DNA of 64,000 nt from Amphiura filiformis (GCF_039555335.1 NC_092644.1:49179281-49243280); one strand, 5' to 3'. Positions 9,724-22,496 are shown, numbered from the stretch's first letter. The notes: generated by a model from the sequence alone, not told the origin. Numbers and translations: made by a program.

Positions 9724-10520
9724 ACAGCAAGAGGTGTATCAAAAGTGTATCAAAGTGTATTAAATCTGTATCAAACGGCAATTTGATACAGTTTTGATAT
9801 ACAAAAGGTGTATTGAAAATGTATCAACTGAAAATATAGGGTATCAAAACTGTATCAAATACCACCTAACTGTATCAAAATGTATCAAAAGTGTATAGAA
9901 TTTGAACTTAGTTAATTTTGGCCATGCTTGTGGTGTATCAAAAGTGTATCAAATTGGACTTTGCAGTTTTTTAGTGTATGTAAAGTGTATCAAAATTAAC
10001 TTTTTGTTTTTAGTTGTATATCAAAAGTGTATCAAATTGGACTTAGTCAAATTCTGGCTGCATACAGTGTATCAAAAGTGTATTAAATTGGACTTTGCCT
10101 GTTTTTTAGTGTATGTAAAGTGTATCAAATTGAACTTAGTTAATTTTTGGTGGCTAGAGGTATATCAAAAGTGTATCAAATTGGACTTAGCCAAATTCTG
10201 GCTGCATACAGTGTATCAAAAGTGTATTAAATTGGACTTTGCCTGTTTTTTAGTGTATGTAAAGTGTATCAAATTGAACTTAGTTAATTTTTGGTGGCTA
10301 GAGGTATATCAAAAGTCTATCAAATTGGACTTAGTCAAATTCTGGCTGCATACAGTGTATCAAAAGTGTATTAAATTGGACTTTGCCTGTTTTTTAGTGT
10401 ATGTAAAGCATATTAAATTGGACTTAGTTTATTTTGGGTGGCTAGAGGTATATCAAAAGTGTATCAAATTGGGCTTTCATAAACTGACCTTTTGTAGTAT
10501 ATCAAAACTGTATCAATAAC
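9724..10520. repeat. GTATCAAAAGTG tandem block with 144-bp higher unit
   Basis: The word GTGTATCAAAAGTGTATCAA recurs throughout. A 144-bp compound unit (starting TTAGTCAAATTCTGG at about 10,043, 10,187 and 10,331) is repeated about three times. Because 144 is a multiple of three, a 205-codon frame (9,902-10,519, with recurring VYQKCIKLD) stays open. I regard that frame as a by-product of the repeat. Confidence 0.85.
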
Positions 10521-11240
10521 TGATCACATGTCTAGATAATGACTCATCATTTTCAAATTTGCCCATGTGGCATACATGCAGTTAACACCAGGATTTGCAT
10601 TTGGAAATGTACTGTATTTTAGAGCAAATTATGGTGTTTTATTTATCATGATGAAGATACAAACATGCTTGTAGACTGCACATTAGGTTACAATGTAGTT
10701 GTAATCAGGACTGTGATTAAAGAGGATATTTTATTGACTTAGTTCTGATAAGGTAAGCTTACTATATATTACATTATAGGGCCTCTATGTATATGTATTA
10801 AGCATGAATATAGCACATGCCTGTATAGTAAAAAACCCTGCTGAATCTTTTTTGTTATTGGTAGCTTTTTTTGTCTCTTTATTGAGGGTAACAACTTCAG
10901 TGAAAAACACTGCTTTCCAAGCAGGCCCTCTGATGTATGTATGTTCCATTTTGGTTGGGTTTTGCTTTCTTTTTGCAATACTTTCTCACACATTTGTCCT
11001 ATTGTGTTTTAATTTTGAACGTTGATAGGGAAAGTGCATTGAGCTGCTCCGTGATGGGGGAAAGTGCTAGAGGTCAGCATTGGCAGTAGAGGGCAGTGTT
11101 GAATTTGAGCTTGATTAGACTAATTTCAAAATTTGACCTTTGACCCCTTCACTTTGAGCTTTGGGGTCATTAATGTTTGAAAATATGTTTAGATAATGTA
11201 AGGATAATTCTTGTTGAATTTGAGCTTGATTGGACCAATT
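10521..11240. other. Spacer inside the repeat block
   Basis: No gene is recognised. A short repeat of TTGAATTTGAGCTTGATT occurs at about 11,099 and 11,214. Confidence 0.4.
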
Positions 11241-11440
11241 TTGAAATTTGAAAAACTATCAAAAGCGTATAAAAAACTGTATCAAAAGAGTATAAAAACT
11301 GTATCAAAAGTGTATAAAAACTGTATCAAAAGTGTATCAAAAGCGTATCAAAAAACTATCAAAATGTATCAAAAACTGTATCAAAAGTGTATCAAAAACT
11401 ATATCAAAAGTGTATCAAATGACATGTATCAAAAATAGGG
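11241..11440. repeat. Short-period GTATCAAAA minisatellite
   Basis: Irregular tandem GTATCAAAA-(A/G)(C/G)T words of about 11-22 bp are in the same orientation as the block at 9,724. Confidence 0.8.
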
Positions 11441-11455
11441 CGGTCCGCTGGCCAG

Positions 11456-11570
11456 CATTAAAATTGGAATGCTGATTTGATACAGTGACATATTTGATAC
11501 ACTTTTGATATAATTATGTATAAAATGTGTATAAAATGAAAGGATAAGAATTTCAATGCTACTTTAAGGT
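11456..11570. repeat. Solitary satellite monomer
   Basis: One diverged copy of the 116-bp monomer (AAATTGGAATGCTGATTTGA ... TGAAAGGATAAGAATTTC) stands about 1.4 kb before the main array. It has the same orientation as the main array, so the TTTGATACAC words now read on the + strand. Confidence 0.8.
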
Positions 11571-12950
11571 TAAATACAATTGATTTTCAAGGCTTGATTC
11601 CAGAGGGGCGTAAGTTAATAATGGAAACAGCCATGCAGAAAAGAATGAACTCACGCGTACAATAGTGTATCAATCTGAACTAGGGCCACGGACAAACCGC
11701 GGCTCGTGAGTCATCCTATATGTGGCAGGGATAGGGAAGGGGTGACCATGATGGGACCATATGGGCTGATGGGGGGGGGGTGTGATTGTGGGCAGCCGTT
11801 TACGGCAATTTTCCTTTGGATTTTCAAAATTTTCAATTTTTAAAATTATCCTGGATGATATCTGTCGTGAAATAAATCAATGCTTCTATCATGATATCTC
11901 GATGCTTCTATAGGCTATAATAGGCCTAGTATGCCTATTTATACCCTGATTATGCAATATATAGGCCTACAACAATAACTACAACAACAGTAACAAAACC
12001 AACAACCAATATTTTGTTAATCTAATTTGTAAATATAGAATAGTATAGCCTAAAAATTCCTGAATTATATAATGAAAAAAAAAACGGGCAAAAACAATCA
12101 ATCGCTGCTGCTGCAGTCAGAAAGAAAGAAACGAACAAGAAAAAAGAAAAAACAGTGAGAGAAAAATAAAATAAAATAGATGGAACGGACCACCTAGGGA
12201 CTCGAACACGTACCAAAGTTTTCCAGCTCAAAACTATAGTATTATATAGTCAACGTGACTCCAGCGCTAACCGATTGAGCTACTGAGTGATCTGTGAAAT
12301 CGATTGATCTCAAACTGACTATTATGGAATAGTGCATACCAGGCTCTTATGATAAACAATCTCATCATCGCTGTAAATGTCGGAGGTATCGATGGCGAAA
12401 AACCTCGATTTTTGCAAAAGTAGCTTAAATTTGGAGTGAAATTCAAATGGTAAAGGAATCGACATACTTTTGAGAAATAATGTAGGCAGTTAGCAATCAA
12501 AATTAATGTTCCACAATCCAGATATCGATAATGTAACACAACAGTGTTTTGTGGTACAAGATTCTCGAAAATTGTTCCCAAAACCGGCTAATAAAATTTA
12601 ATCGGTACTGTTTTTGGTTCTTCCCCATGGCAACATTATTTCTTTGGTCGATTTGTAGTACAATACAAAAAAGGAGAAAACAATCACTCGGCGTAGTTTT
12701 ATCACGGAGCGAATATTTGAAAAAAACTGCATGGAACGTGTTTTTGATCTTGTGAACATGGTGCGTAAAAATGATTTAAACGAAGGATTTTCAAACGGAT
12801 TCTAAAAATTTGTATAAACACACAAAAATAATGTTAAGATACATCCATGCACCAACATTTGACTCACTGCGATATTTGATTGCTGAGAAAACGCGGTTTT
12901 AGAGAACAACTTTATACGTTTTTTATACGTTTCTTCGTGTAACCTTAATA
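11571..12950. other. Non-repetitive insert between satellite copies
   Basis: Apart from the tRNA-like stretch at 12,190 this contains poly-A/purine tracts (12,070-12,180) and no recognisable gene. Confidence 0.4.
12190..12295 (-). ncRNA. tRNA-like sequence, probable SINE head or tRNA pseudogene
   Basis: On the minus strand TAGCTCAATCGGTTAGCGCT (A-box-like, D arm) is followed about 60 bases later by GTGTTCGAGTCCC (B-box-like, T arm). The spacing is longer than in a plain tRNA, and the T stem does not pair cleanly, so a functional tRNA is unlikely. Downstream on the minus strand lie pyrimidine-rich sequences such as a SINE might carry. The Pol III promoter boxes are seen; transcription is inferred. 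Confidence 0.5.
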
Positions 12951-15900
12951 CAGTTTAAATTGGAACGCTGATTTCATACAGTGACATATATTTGATACAC
13001 TTTTGATATAATTATGTATGAAATGTGTATGAAATGAAAGGATCAAAATTTCAATGCTAATTTGATACAGTTTAAATTGGAACCCTCATTTGATACAGTA
13101 ACATATTCGATACACTTTTGATATAAATTGTGTATGAAATGAAAGGATAAAAATTTCAACACTAATTTGATACAGTTTAAATTGGAACCCTGATTTGATA
13201 GTTACATATTTGATACACTTTTGATATAATTATGTATGAAATGTGTATGAAATGAAAGGATAAAAATTTCAATGCTAATTTGATACAGTTTAAATTGGAA
13301 CCCTGATTTGATACAGTAACATATTCGATACACTTTTGATATAAATTATGTATGAAATGTGTATGAAATGAAAGGATAAAAATTTCAATGCTAATTTGAT
13401 ACAATTTAAATTGGAACCCTGATTTGATACAGTAACATATTCGATACACTTTTGATATAATTATGTATGAAATGTGTATGAAATGAAAGGATAAAATTTC
13501 AATGCTAATTTGATACAGTTTAAATTGGAACCCTGATTTGATACAGTAACATATTCGATACACTTTTGATATAAATTATGTATGAAATGTGTATGAAATG
13601 AAAGGATAAAAATTTCAATGCTAATTTGATACAATTTAAATTGGAACCCTGATTTGATACAGTAACATATTCGATACACTTTTGATATAAATTATGTATG
13701 AAATGTGTATGAAATGAAAGGATAAAAATTTCAATGCTAATTTGATACAGTTTAAATTGGAACCCTGATTTAATACAGTAACATATTCGATACACTTTTG
13801 ATATAAATTATGTATGAAATGTGTATGAAATGAAAGGATAAAAATTTCAATGCTAATTTGATCCAGTTTAAATTGGAACCCTCATTTGATACAGTAACAT
13901 ATTCAATACACTTTTGATATAAATTATGTATGAAATGTGTATGAAATGAAAGGATAAAAATTTCAATGCTAATTTGATACAGTTTAAATTGGAACCCTGA
14001 TTTGATACAGTAACATATTCGATACACTTTTGATATAAATTATGTATGAAATGTGTATGAAATGAAAGGATAAAAATTTCAATGCTAATTTGATACAGTT
14101 TAAATTGGAACCCTCATTTGATACAGTAACATATTCGATACACTTTTGATATAAATTATGTATGAAATGTGTATGAAATGAAAGGATAAAAATTTCAATG
14201 CTAATTTGATACAATTTAAATTGGAACCCTGATTTGATACAGTAACATATTCGATACACTTTTGATATAAATTATGTATGAAATGTGTATGAAATGAAAG
14301 GATAAAAATTTCAATGCTAATTTGATACAGTTTAAATTGGAACCCTGATTTGATACAGTAACATATTCGATACACTTTTGATATCAATTATGTATGAAAT
14401 GTGTATGAAATGAAAGGATAAAAATTTCAATGCTAATTTGATACAGTTTAAATTGGAACCCTCATTTGATACAGTAACATATTCAATACACTTTTGATAT
14501 AAATTATGTATGAAATGTGTATGAAATGAAAGGATAAAAATTTCAATGCTAATTTGATACAGTTTAAATTGGAACCCTGATTTGATACAGTAACATATTC
14601 GATACACTTTTGATATAAATTATGTATGAAATGTGTATGAAATGAAAGGATAAAAATTTCAATGCTAATTTGATACAGTTTAAATTGGAACCCTGATTTG
14701 ATACAGTAACATATTCGATACACTTTTGATATAATTATGTATGAAATGTGTATGAAATGAAAGGATAAAAATTTCAATGCTAATTTGATACAATTTAAAT
14801 TGGAACCCTGATTTGATACAGTAACATATTCGATACACTTTTGATATAAATTATGTATGAAATGTGTATGAAATGAAAGGATAAAAATTTCAATGCTAAT
14901 TTGATACAGTTTAAATTGGAACCCTGATTTGATACAGTAACATATTCGATACACTTTTGATATAAATTATGTATGAAATGTGTATGAAATGAAAGGATAA
15001 AAATTTCAATGCTAATTTGATCCAGTTTAAATTGGAACCCTCATTTGATACAGTAACATATTCAATACACTTTTGATATAAATTATGTATGAAATGTGTA
15101 TGAAATGAAAGGATAAAAATTTCAATGCTAATTTGATACAGTTTAAATTGGAACCCTGATTTGATACAGTAACATATTCGATACACTTTTGATATAAATT
15201 ATGTATGAAATGTGTATGAAATGAAAGGATAAAAATTTCAATGCTAATTTGATACAGTTTAAATTGGAACCCTCATTTGATACAGTAACATATTCGATAC
15301 ACTTTTGATATAAATTATGTATGAAATGTGTATGAAATGAAAGGATAAAAATTTCAATGCTAATTTGATACAGTTTAAATTGGAACCCTGATTTGATACA
15401 GTAACATATTCGATACACTTTTGATATAAATTATGTATGAAATGTGTATGAAATGAAAGGATAAAAATTTGAGCATAAATTTGATACAGTTTAAATTGGA
15501 ACCCTGATTTGATACAGTAACATATTCGATACACTTTTGATATAATTATGTATGAAATGTGTATGAAATGAAAGGATAAAATTTGAGCATAAATTTGATA
15601 GTTTAAATTGGAACCCTCATTTGATACAGTAACATATTCGATACACTTTTGATATAAATGATGTATGAAATGTGTATGAAATGAAAGGATAAAAATTTGA
15701 ACGCTAATTTGATACAGTTTAAATTGGAACCCTGATTTGATACAGTAACATATTCGATACACTTTTGATATAAATTATGTATGAAATGTGTATGAAATGA
15801 AAGGATAAAAATTTGAGCATAAATTTGATACAGTTTAAATTGGAACCCTCATTTGATACAGTAACATATTCGATACACTTTTGATATAAATTATGTATGA

Positions 15901-17880
15901 AATGTGTATGAAATGAAAGGATAAAAATTTGAATGTTAATTTGATACAGTTTAAATTGGAACCCTGATTTGATACAGTAACATATTCAATACACTTTTGA
16001 TATAAATTATGTATGAAATGTGTATGAAATGAAAGGATAAAAATTTCAAAGAAAATTTGATACAGTTTAAATTGGAACCCTGATTTGATACAGTAACATA
16101 TTCAATACACTTTTGATATAAATTATGTATGAAATGTGTATGAAATGAAAGGATAAAAATTTCAATGCTAATTTGATACAGTTTAAATTGGAACCCTGAT
16201 TTGATACAGTAACATATTCGATACACTTTTGATATAAATTATGTATGAAATGTGTATGAAATGAAAGGATAAAAATTTCAATGCTAATTTGATACAGTTT
16301 AAATTGGAACCCTCATTTGATACAGTAACATATTCGATACACTTTTGATATAAATTATGTGTGAAATGTGTATGAAATGAAAGGATAAAAATTTCAATGC
16401 TAATTTGATACAATTTAAATTGGAACCCTGATTTGATACAGTAACATATTCGATACACTTTTGATATAAATTATGTATGAAATGTGTATGAAATGAAAGG
16501 ATAAAAATTTCAATGCTAATTTGATACAGTTTAAATTGGAACCCTGATTTGATACAGTAACATATTCGATACACTTTTGATATCAATTATGTATGAAATG
16601 TGTATGAAATGAAAGGATAAAAATTTCAATGCTAATTTGATACAGTTTAAATTGGAACCCTCATTTGATACAGTAACATATTCAATACACTTTTGATATA
16701 AATTATGTATGAAATGTGTATGAAATGAAAGGATAAAAATTTCAATGCTAATTTGATACAGTTTAAATTGGAACCCTGATTTGATACAGTAACATATTCG
16801 ATACACTTTTGATATAAATTATGTATGAAATGTGTATGAAATGAAAGGATAAAAATTTCAATGCTAATTTGATACAGTTTAAATTGGAACCCTCATTTGA
16901 TACAGTAACATATTCAATACACTTTTGATATAAATTATGTATGAAATGTGTATGAAATGAAAGGATAAAAATTTCAATGCTAATTTGATACAGTTTAAAT
17001 TGGAACCCTGATTTGATACAGTAACATATTCGATACACTTTTGATATAATTATGTATGAAATGTGTATGAAATGAAAGGATAAAAATTTGAGCATAAATT
17101 TGATACAGTTTAAATTGGAACCCTCATTTGATACAGTAACATATTCGATACACTTTTGATATAATTATGTATGAAATGTGTATGAAATGAAAGGATAAAA
17201 ATTTCAACGTAAATTTGATACAGTTTAAATTGGAACCCTCATTTGATACAGTAACATATTCGATACACTTTTGATATAAATGATGTATGAAATGTGTATG
17301 AAATGAAAGGATAAAAATTTGAGCGCTAATTTGATACAGTTTAAATTGGAACCCTGATTTGATACAGTAACATATTCGATACACTTTTGATATAAATTAT
17401 GTATGAAATGTGTATGAAATGAAAGGATAAAAATTTGAGCTCAAAATTGATACAGTTTAAATTGGAACCCTCATTTGATACAGTAACATATTCGATACAC
17501 TTTTGATATAAATTATGTATGAAATGTGTATGAAATGAAAGGATAAAAATTTGAATGTTAATTTGATACAGTTTAAATTGGAACCCTGATTTGATACAGT
17601 AACATATTCAATACACTTTTGATATAAATTATGTATGAAATGTGTATGAAATGAAAGGATAAAAATTTCAAAGAAAATTTGATACAGTTTAAATTGGAAC
17701 CCTGATTTGATACAGTAACATATTCAATACACTTTTGATATAAATTATGTATGAAATGTGTATGAAATGAAAGGATAAAAATTTGAACGCAAATTTGATA
17801 CAGTTTAAATTGGAACCCTCATTTGATACAATTACTTATTTGATACACTTTTGATATAATTATGTAATTATGTATGAAAT
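12951..17880. repeat. 116-bp satellite array, about 42 copies
   Basis: The monomer of about 116 bp carries in order ACAGTTTAAATTGGAACCCT, TTTGATACAGTAACATATTC, GATACACTTTTGATATAAAT, TATGTATGAAATGTG, ATGAAAGGATAAAAATTTC. Copies differ by few bases; 1-2-bp length changes (ATAATTATG versus ATAAATTATG) occur. Diagnostic variants recur at unit multiples: GATCCAG at 13,860 and 15,020 (10 units), GATATCAATTATG at 14,380 and 16,580 (19 units), CAAAGAAAATTTG at 16,047 and 17,669 (14 units). This shows block-wise amplification. Repetitive minus-strand frames of 85-168 codons result from it and are not taken as genes. Confidence 0.95.
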
Positions 17881-18085
17881 GAAAGGATACATTTCATTTG
17901 ATACTTTTTTGATACATTATCTTGGCATTTGATACACTTTTGATATGTATAAAATGTGTATGCAATGTTAATTTGATACAGTTTTGATACCTAAAAGTGT
18001 ATGAAATGAGGGTTCCAATTCAAAGCCTTTTATTTCATACATTTTTCATACGTATCAAAAGTGGTGTATCAAAAGTGTATCAAAT
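17881..18085. repeat. Right border of the satellite block
   Basis: Degenerate TTTGATAC/CATTTGATAC words give way to GTATCAAAAGTGGTGTATCA in the opposite orientation, as at the left border near 9,724. The repeats then stop at about 18,085. Confidence 0.7.
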
Positions 18086-18727
18086 TTCAGCCAGGGAGCA
18101 TTCAGTTGAACTCAAAATTATACTGATATTTATTACATCAAAATACTAGTATAAATTGTTATATAAAGTTTATATAATCATATTAGTGACAGTAAAAGTA
18201 AAGTGTATGTAGGTTTATATTATTGAATACAACATATCATAATGTCATAATGATATTGGCACTTCAATACTGAACAATCCTGATTTTAGAATCTACCAGT
18301 TAGACAATGTACATCCCATCCCCAGTTTAAAGGGCTGGAGCTCCTCTGTGGTCATTTTATGGATAGCCAAAATGGTACATTTGGTTTAGTTTTTCAGCTT
18401 TTTCCTTTATGACTTTAAACACCAGATTGTGTGAGGCTTTGTGTGAAAAGTCCATTAATATGCAGAGTTATGGAATAATGTTGATGACAGCATTTGAACT
18501 ATCGATTCCACCATGCATCTTATGCAAAGTTACTATTGTTTCTTATTTTATCTGGTTTATATGACCACATTGGATATTTATATATTATTTATTTGTGTTG
18601 GGCATTTCCTTATTTACTATTGTTTACTATTATTTTTTATGTATTTAGGTTTGAATTAAAATTCATATAAGATATGACAGCTTTACCGTTACTTTTTCAT
18701 TAAAGTGACAATCTGCTGCCATGTCAT
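18086..18727. other. Spacer without recognised features
   Basis: AT-rich DNA with no open frame of note or repeat structure that I can see. Confidence 0.4.
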
Positions 18728-19370
18728 GTGACCATCCACCACAACTGAGCCTGGATGTCTCCAGTGCCACTATTGAGATATGATCCATTGAACTTAACAA
18801 TAAACAATAAGAAACAAAGGATTTATCGACTGTTTTATTGATTTTTCACTACTTAAATGTCAAGTACTATAGACATGATATACATCATTTTAAAGCTACC
18901 GTATTGAAAAGCACCCGGGTATAAGCCCACCTTTGGCTATAAGCCCACCCCCCATTTTTCAAAACATTCTGGGAACAAGGGTGCACTCAGGTATAAGCCC
19001 AGTACTAAATTTTGGTCAAGTTCTTAAATCAAACCAATGCTTTGCTCTCATATTTAAGAACAAATATAAAAAATATCAGTTGATAATTAACATTCCACAC
19101 TTATAATTTTAAGGAATTGACATAAAAGAAATTACTAGTAGTGTACATTGGGCATATTGTACAAATGGGGGTGATTGTTCTTATATTTTTAAATTCAAGC
19201 ACTAGCCCTTCCCGGTTATAAGCCCACCCCCATTTTTGAAGTGAAATCTGCCATCTAGGGGGATGGGCTTATACCCGAGTGGTTACGGTAATTTCAAGCA
19301 GAATATTTTGGTTGAATATCTCAAAAATTATGATTGGCGACTTCAGGGCTCAGTTGTGCTGGATGGTAAC
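18728..19370. mobile_element. MITE with GTGACCATCC inverted repeats, interrupted
   Basis: The ends GTGACCATCCACCACAACTG and the inverted CAGTTGTGCTGGATGGT pair. Interior sequence (CAATAAACAATAAGAAACAA, TAGACATGATATACATCATT) matches the uninterrupted copy at 44,338-44,589. A 390-bp element (18,899-19,288) sits in the middle. No target duplication is clear for this copy. Confidence 0.8.
18899..19288. mobile_element. TA-target MITE nested in another MITE
   Basis: The ends CCGTATTGAAAAGCACCCGG and CGAGTGGTTACGG are imperfect inverted repeats with GGGTATAAGCCC/GGGCTTATACCC just inside. TA flanks both sides (18,897-18,898 and 19,289-19,290). The sister MITE at 44,338 reads AAAGCTAATTTC with a single TA, the empty site. 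Tc1/mariner-type targeting is inferred from that. Confidence 0.85.
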
Positions 19371-19372
19371 AT

Positions 19373-19625
19373 ATGTGATGCGATCAAGCAAAATCAGTCG
19401 GAACTCGGAAATCATTTGATTTTGAGATACAGCCAAACAATTTCCTTTTGTTTTATTTTGTTTTGGAAACTCTTGATAATTGCTCACATCTTTGGAACTG
19501 GTTGTTCAATTTCAATGGGGTTTTCTGCTAAATGCAGCTGTGTAAATGCTTGTTACTATCCTATAAGAAACTGAAAATTTAATATTTTCGAGTTCCGACT
19601 GATTTTGCATGATCCCATCACATGA
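19373..19625. mobile_element. Foldback element with CAAAATCAGTCGGAACTCG arms
   Basis: The left arm ATGTGATGCGATCAAGC plus CAAAATCAGTCGGAACTCG is mirrored by CGAGTTCCGACTGATTTTG and GATCCCATCACATGAT at the right. It abuts the end of the preceding MITE. No protein or clear target duplication. Confidence 0.7.
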
Positions 19626-20638
19626 TGAATTAACTAAACAAGGGATCGCAGACTTTCAGGCCTCTCCTTGGCCTTTCCTGTGATTCCTTCACTTTCACTT
19701 GTATTATGATTTTGAACGTACTCTATTTTTTGCCATTTGATAAGTGAAAAAAATAAACAAATGAACGAATGTATATGTATATATTTCCCATGTCAAGAAG
19801 CATATTTTTAATATTTGTTTGTTTGTTTGTATTAAATGATCTTCCCGTAGGAACTCGGACAACGACCCATAATAGGAGCTACCCACATTCCCGGTCTACG
19901 CCAAGCTGGTCCTAGTAGGCCAATTTTGACAAACTTTCCGGGCAAACTTTTATGTCTTTCAGGAAATGCCATTTCGTAAGACTTGCATCTTGACAATCCT
20001 TTTTGGACGGTACAATATTTGCTCCAGCCTTTTGGGTAACAAGAAAGGTTTAACAGATTCCAGTCTCTAACACCACTAAGGTAAAACAATTGACATATTT
20101 TGCTCATTTCAAGCAATAAAACATATAGATGAGTAGACAAGTTAATTTTGTGTATGAGCTAGACAAAATTGGAAGACCAATGTTTTTGCTTGCTATAGTA
20201 ATTTTGTATTAGCCTGACACCACTTGCAAATTGATATAGGTAGGATATATTTGTGATCAGATGGGGACAAGGGTCCTCTCAGCAGTATGTGCTATCCCTG
20301 CATGCATCAATTTTTGACCATGCAAATTAATTAGAAATTTGCTTTATTCAGGCTCCCAAAATTATTTTTCATGGAGAAAATGCGAACATGCATTATGAAA
20401 TATTTGAAGTAAAGGAAGTGAATAGGCCTGCTTCATTTCAACAGATTGGACACTACATGTTTGAAGCTCGGTAAATGACTCAATCAAATTTTTACTGATA
20501 ATATGTGGGACGTTGCAGGTACATAATACATGGCATTCTCGACCCCATTTTGCGACTTTTTTTGGGGGTTGCCCTTTATTGTAGGCGCATGTCACATGGG
20601 GGAAGAAATGGGAGATCGTACAAAATCGATCAGATTGC
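19626..20638. other. Spacer without recognised gene
   Basis: Nothing with family features is seen on either strand. GAAGTAAAGGAAGTGAATAG at 20,407 echoes a word in the zinc-finger 3' flanks near 26,560, so part may be an old flank copy. Confidence 0.4.
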
Positions 20639-20640
20639 TA

Positions 20641-22496
20641 TATGGTCATTTTCACGGTAAAGGGTGCAACTTTTGATTTTTAGGGTCAAAATTTCAAACC
20701 ACTTAAATATGTTTCTGTTTACTGTAATCATGCATAGAAGCAACTTAAATTCCAGTAAAATAGTGTTTCAAGGCTTAAACCTTTTGATTTCTGATAAAAA
20801 TTTGACATTTCCATAACATTTTGGTTAAAATCTAAGAAAAATGTATTTTACATAAGCTCAGAAAATTATGACATGAAAGCTGGAATACATGTGAAATCCC
20901 ATTCCAAAGTAAGTCAACAGATATAAGTTAAATTTTATACCATGTTTTGCTATGTTTGTAATTGCAATTTTGAAAATTTTTAACATCAAGGGTCATTTGC
21001 AATGGAAATTTCCCAACCTTAAACATATTTTTTAAGTTTTAATTGGGTTCCTAAAATAATTTAAATGTCTAACTTCATGTACAAATACTACTTGATGAAA
21101 GGAACCTCCCAGCCAAGTTTCACAGAAATTGGAGTTATTTTTAGAATTGGCAATTCAAGCGATTTGTGTTTCGGAGGCTTCAGTTAACAACACAGGTGAT
21201 CATAAAAGTAAAATATTTGGCTAACTACTACAAGTTGACATGAAAAAATAGGTAAAAAATATCACAATTACCAATTTTCATGCTTTGCTTCTAAGTATTG
21301 AATTTCAGTTGTGACAAAAATTAAATTATCACAGCAAGTCATTTTTTTTGTTTGGAGGCTTCATGTTTACAATGGTTAAACATGGCAGAAGTAGTTTTTT
21401 GAAAACAACACTGTTGGGATCATCTAAGCTGTTATTTTCTTGTGTGTATTGAATCAATGATTCTATGCGGCAGATATTGCAGATTTATAACATGATAATT
21501 TTTTCACCCATTTGTTAAGTATGGTGTTATTTGCATGTGAAGCCTCGAAGCGGGCTTTCTTGGATATCAGTATATTTTTCAAGCATTAACCATAATATCA
21601 ATTTTTTTTAATTTATGACATTCTGCACATATCATGCAACAATTACAATGCAGATATCAATATGGAACATACCAATTTAGATATGCATAGATGATAATTA
21701 AGTTTACTGTTGTTTCGGAGGCTTCATTTGTTTCGGAGGCTTCAATTGTTAACGGAAAGTTTGTATTGGGTCCCATTTTCAAACGGTGATATATATCTCC
21801 ATGATTTAAAAACAAGTGACTTGAGGATCTACTTTGCTACATTTTGATAAATAGATTGGATGAGCTCTTTTATTTATATTTGCCCAAGCTTGCTGAACAG
21901 TTTGTTTGGAGGCTTCAAAAAGTTAACGGAAAATCGGCTCTTTGAAGTCAAGATTTTATAAAAATTTTAAAAGCTTGCAAATCAACTAATTTTTGTTACC
22001 CATTTCAAGTTAAGATATCAACTGTTATGAATCAAGAAGAAGTGAAGAAATAACCAAGAATTATGAACCAAAGCTATACCCACAAAGTTTGTTAACAATT
22101 GTTAACGGAAAATGAAGCCTCGAAGCGACAAATATCGAAGTCCGGTTCTCAAAAATACAGGGCTGTTCACAATTAAATCTAATGTGGCAGTGTTTACTGA
22201 ACATATGACCGTACTTTCAGGATAAGAAAAATTATCCATGAACTAACTGAAGAAAACACAGGGTTTTACAAAAATGTTACTGTTTTTTACAGTTTTTCAA
22301 AATGGCAATATTAGGTACATTTAAGCCTGCTAAAACTGAACGCAGTAACTCCGAAGATGATTATGCTACCCAAGGTAGCTGCTAACTAGATGACTTATGT
22401 GGCCAAAAATCATGGAATTCTGTGGCTTTATTAGAAAACTACGGATCAAAATGTTAAAAATCCAAAGTTACACCCTTTACCGTGAAAATGACCATA
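20641..22496. mobile_element. 1.86-kb non-autonomous TIR element with repeated GGAGGCTTC word
   Basis: The ends TATGGTCATTTTCACGGTAA and TTACCGTGAAAATGACCATA are inverted repeats; AAGGGTG(C/T)AACTTT continues the pairing. TA flanks both sides (20,639-20,640; 22,497-22,498). There is no coding frame of length. Inside, TTTCGGAGGCTTCA or TTTGGAGGCTTCA occurs directly at 21,169, 21,350, 21,713, 21,731 and 21,905 and inverted (GAAGCCTCGAAGCG) at 21,538 and 22,114. It is often next to GTTAAC(GGAAA). The meaning of the word is unknown. Confidence 0.8.

Noticed and set aside
13177..17384. Minus-strand frames of 85-168 codons with recurrent MYRICYCIKSGFQF-like peptides
   Set aside because: They follow the 116-bp satellite, repeat in every copy and break where unit length changes. 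No sign of selection on codons.
12951..17880. CRISPR-like array
   Set aside because: The repeats are contiguous 116-bp units without distinct spacers, in an animal-type genome.
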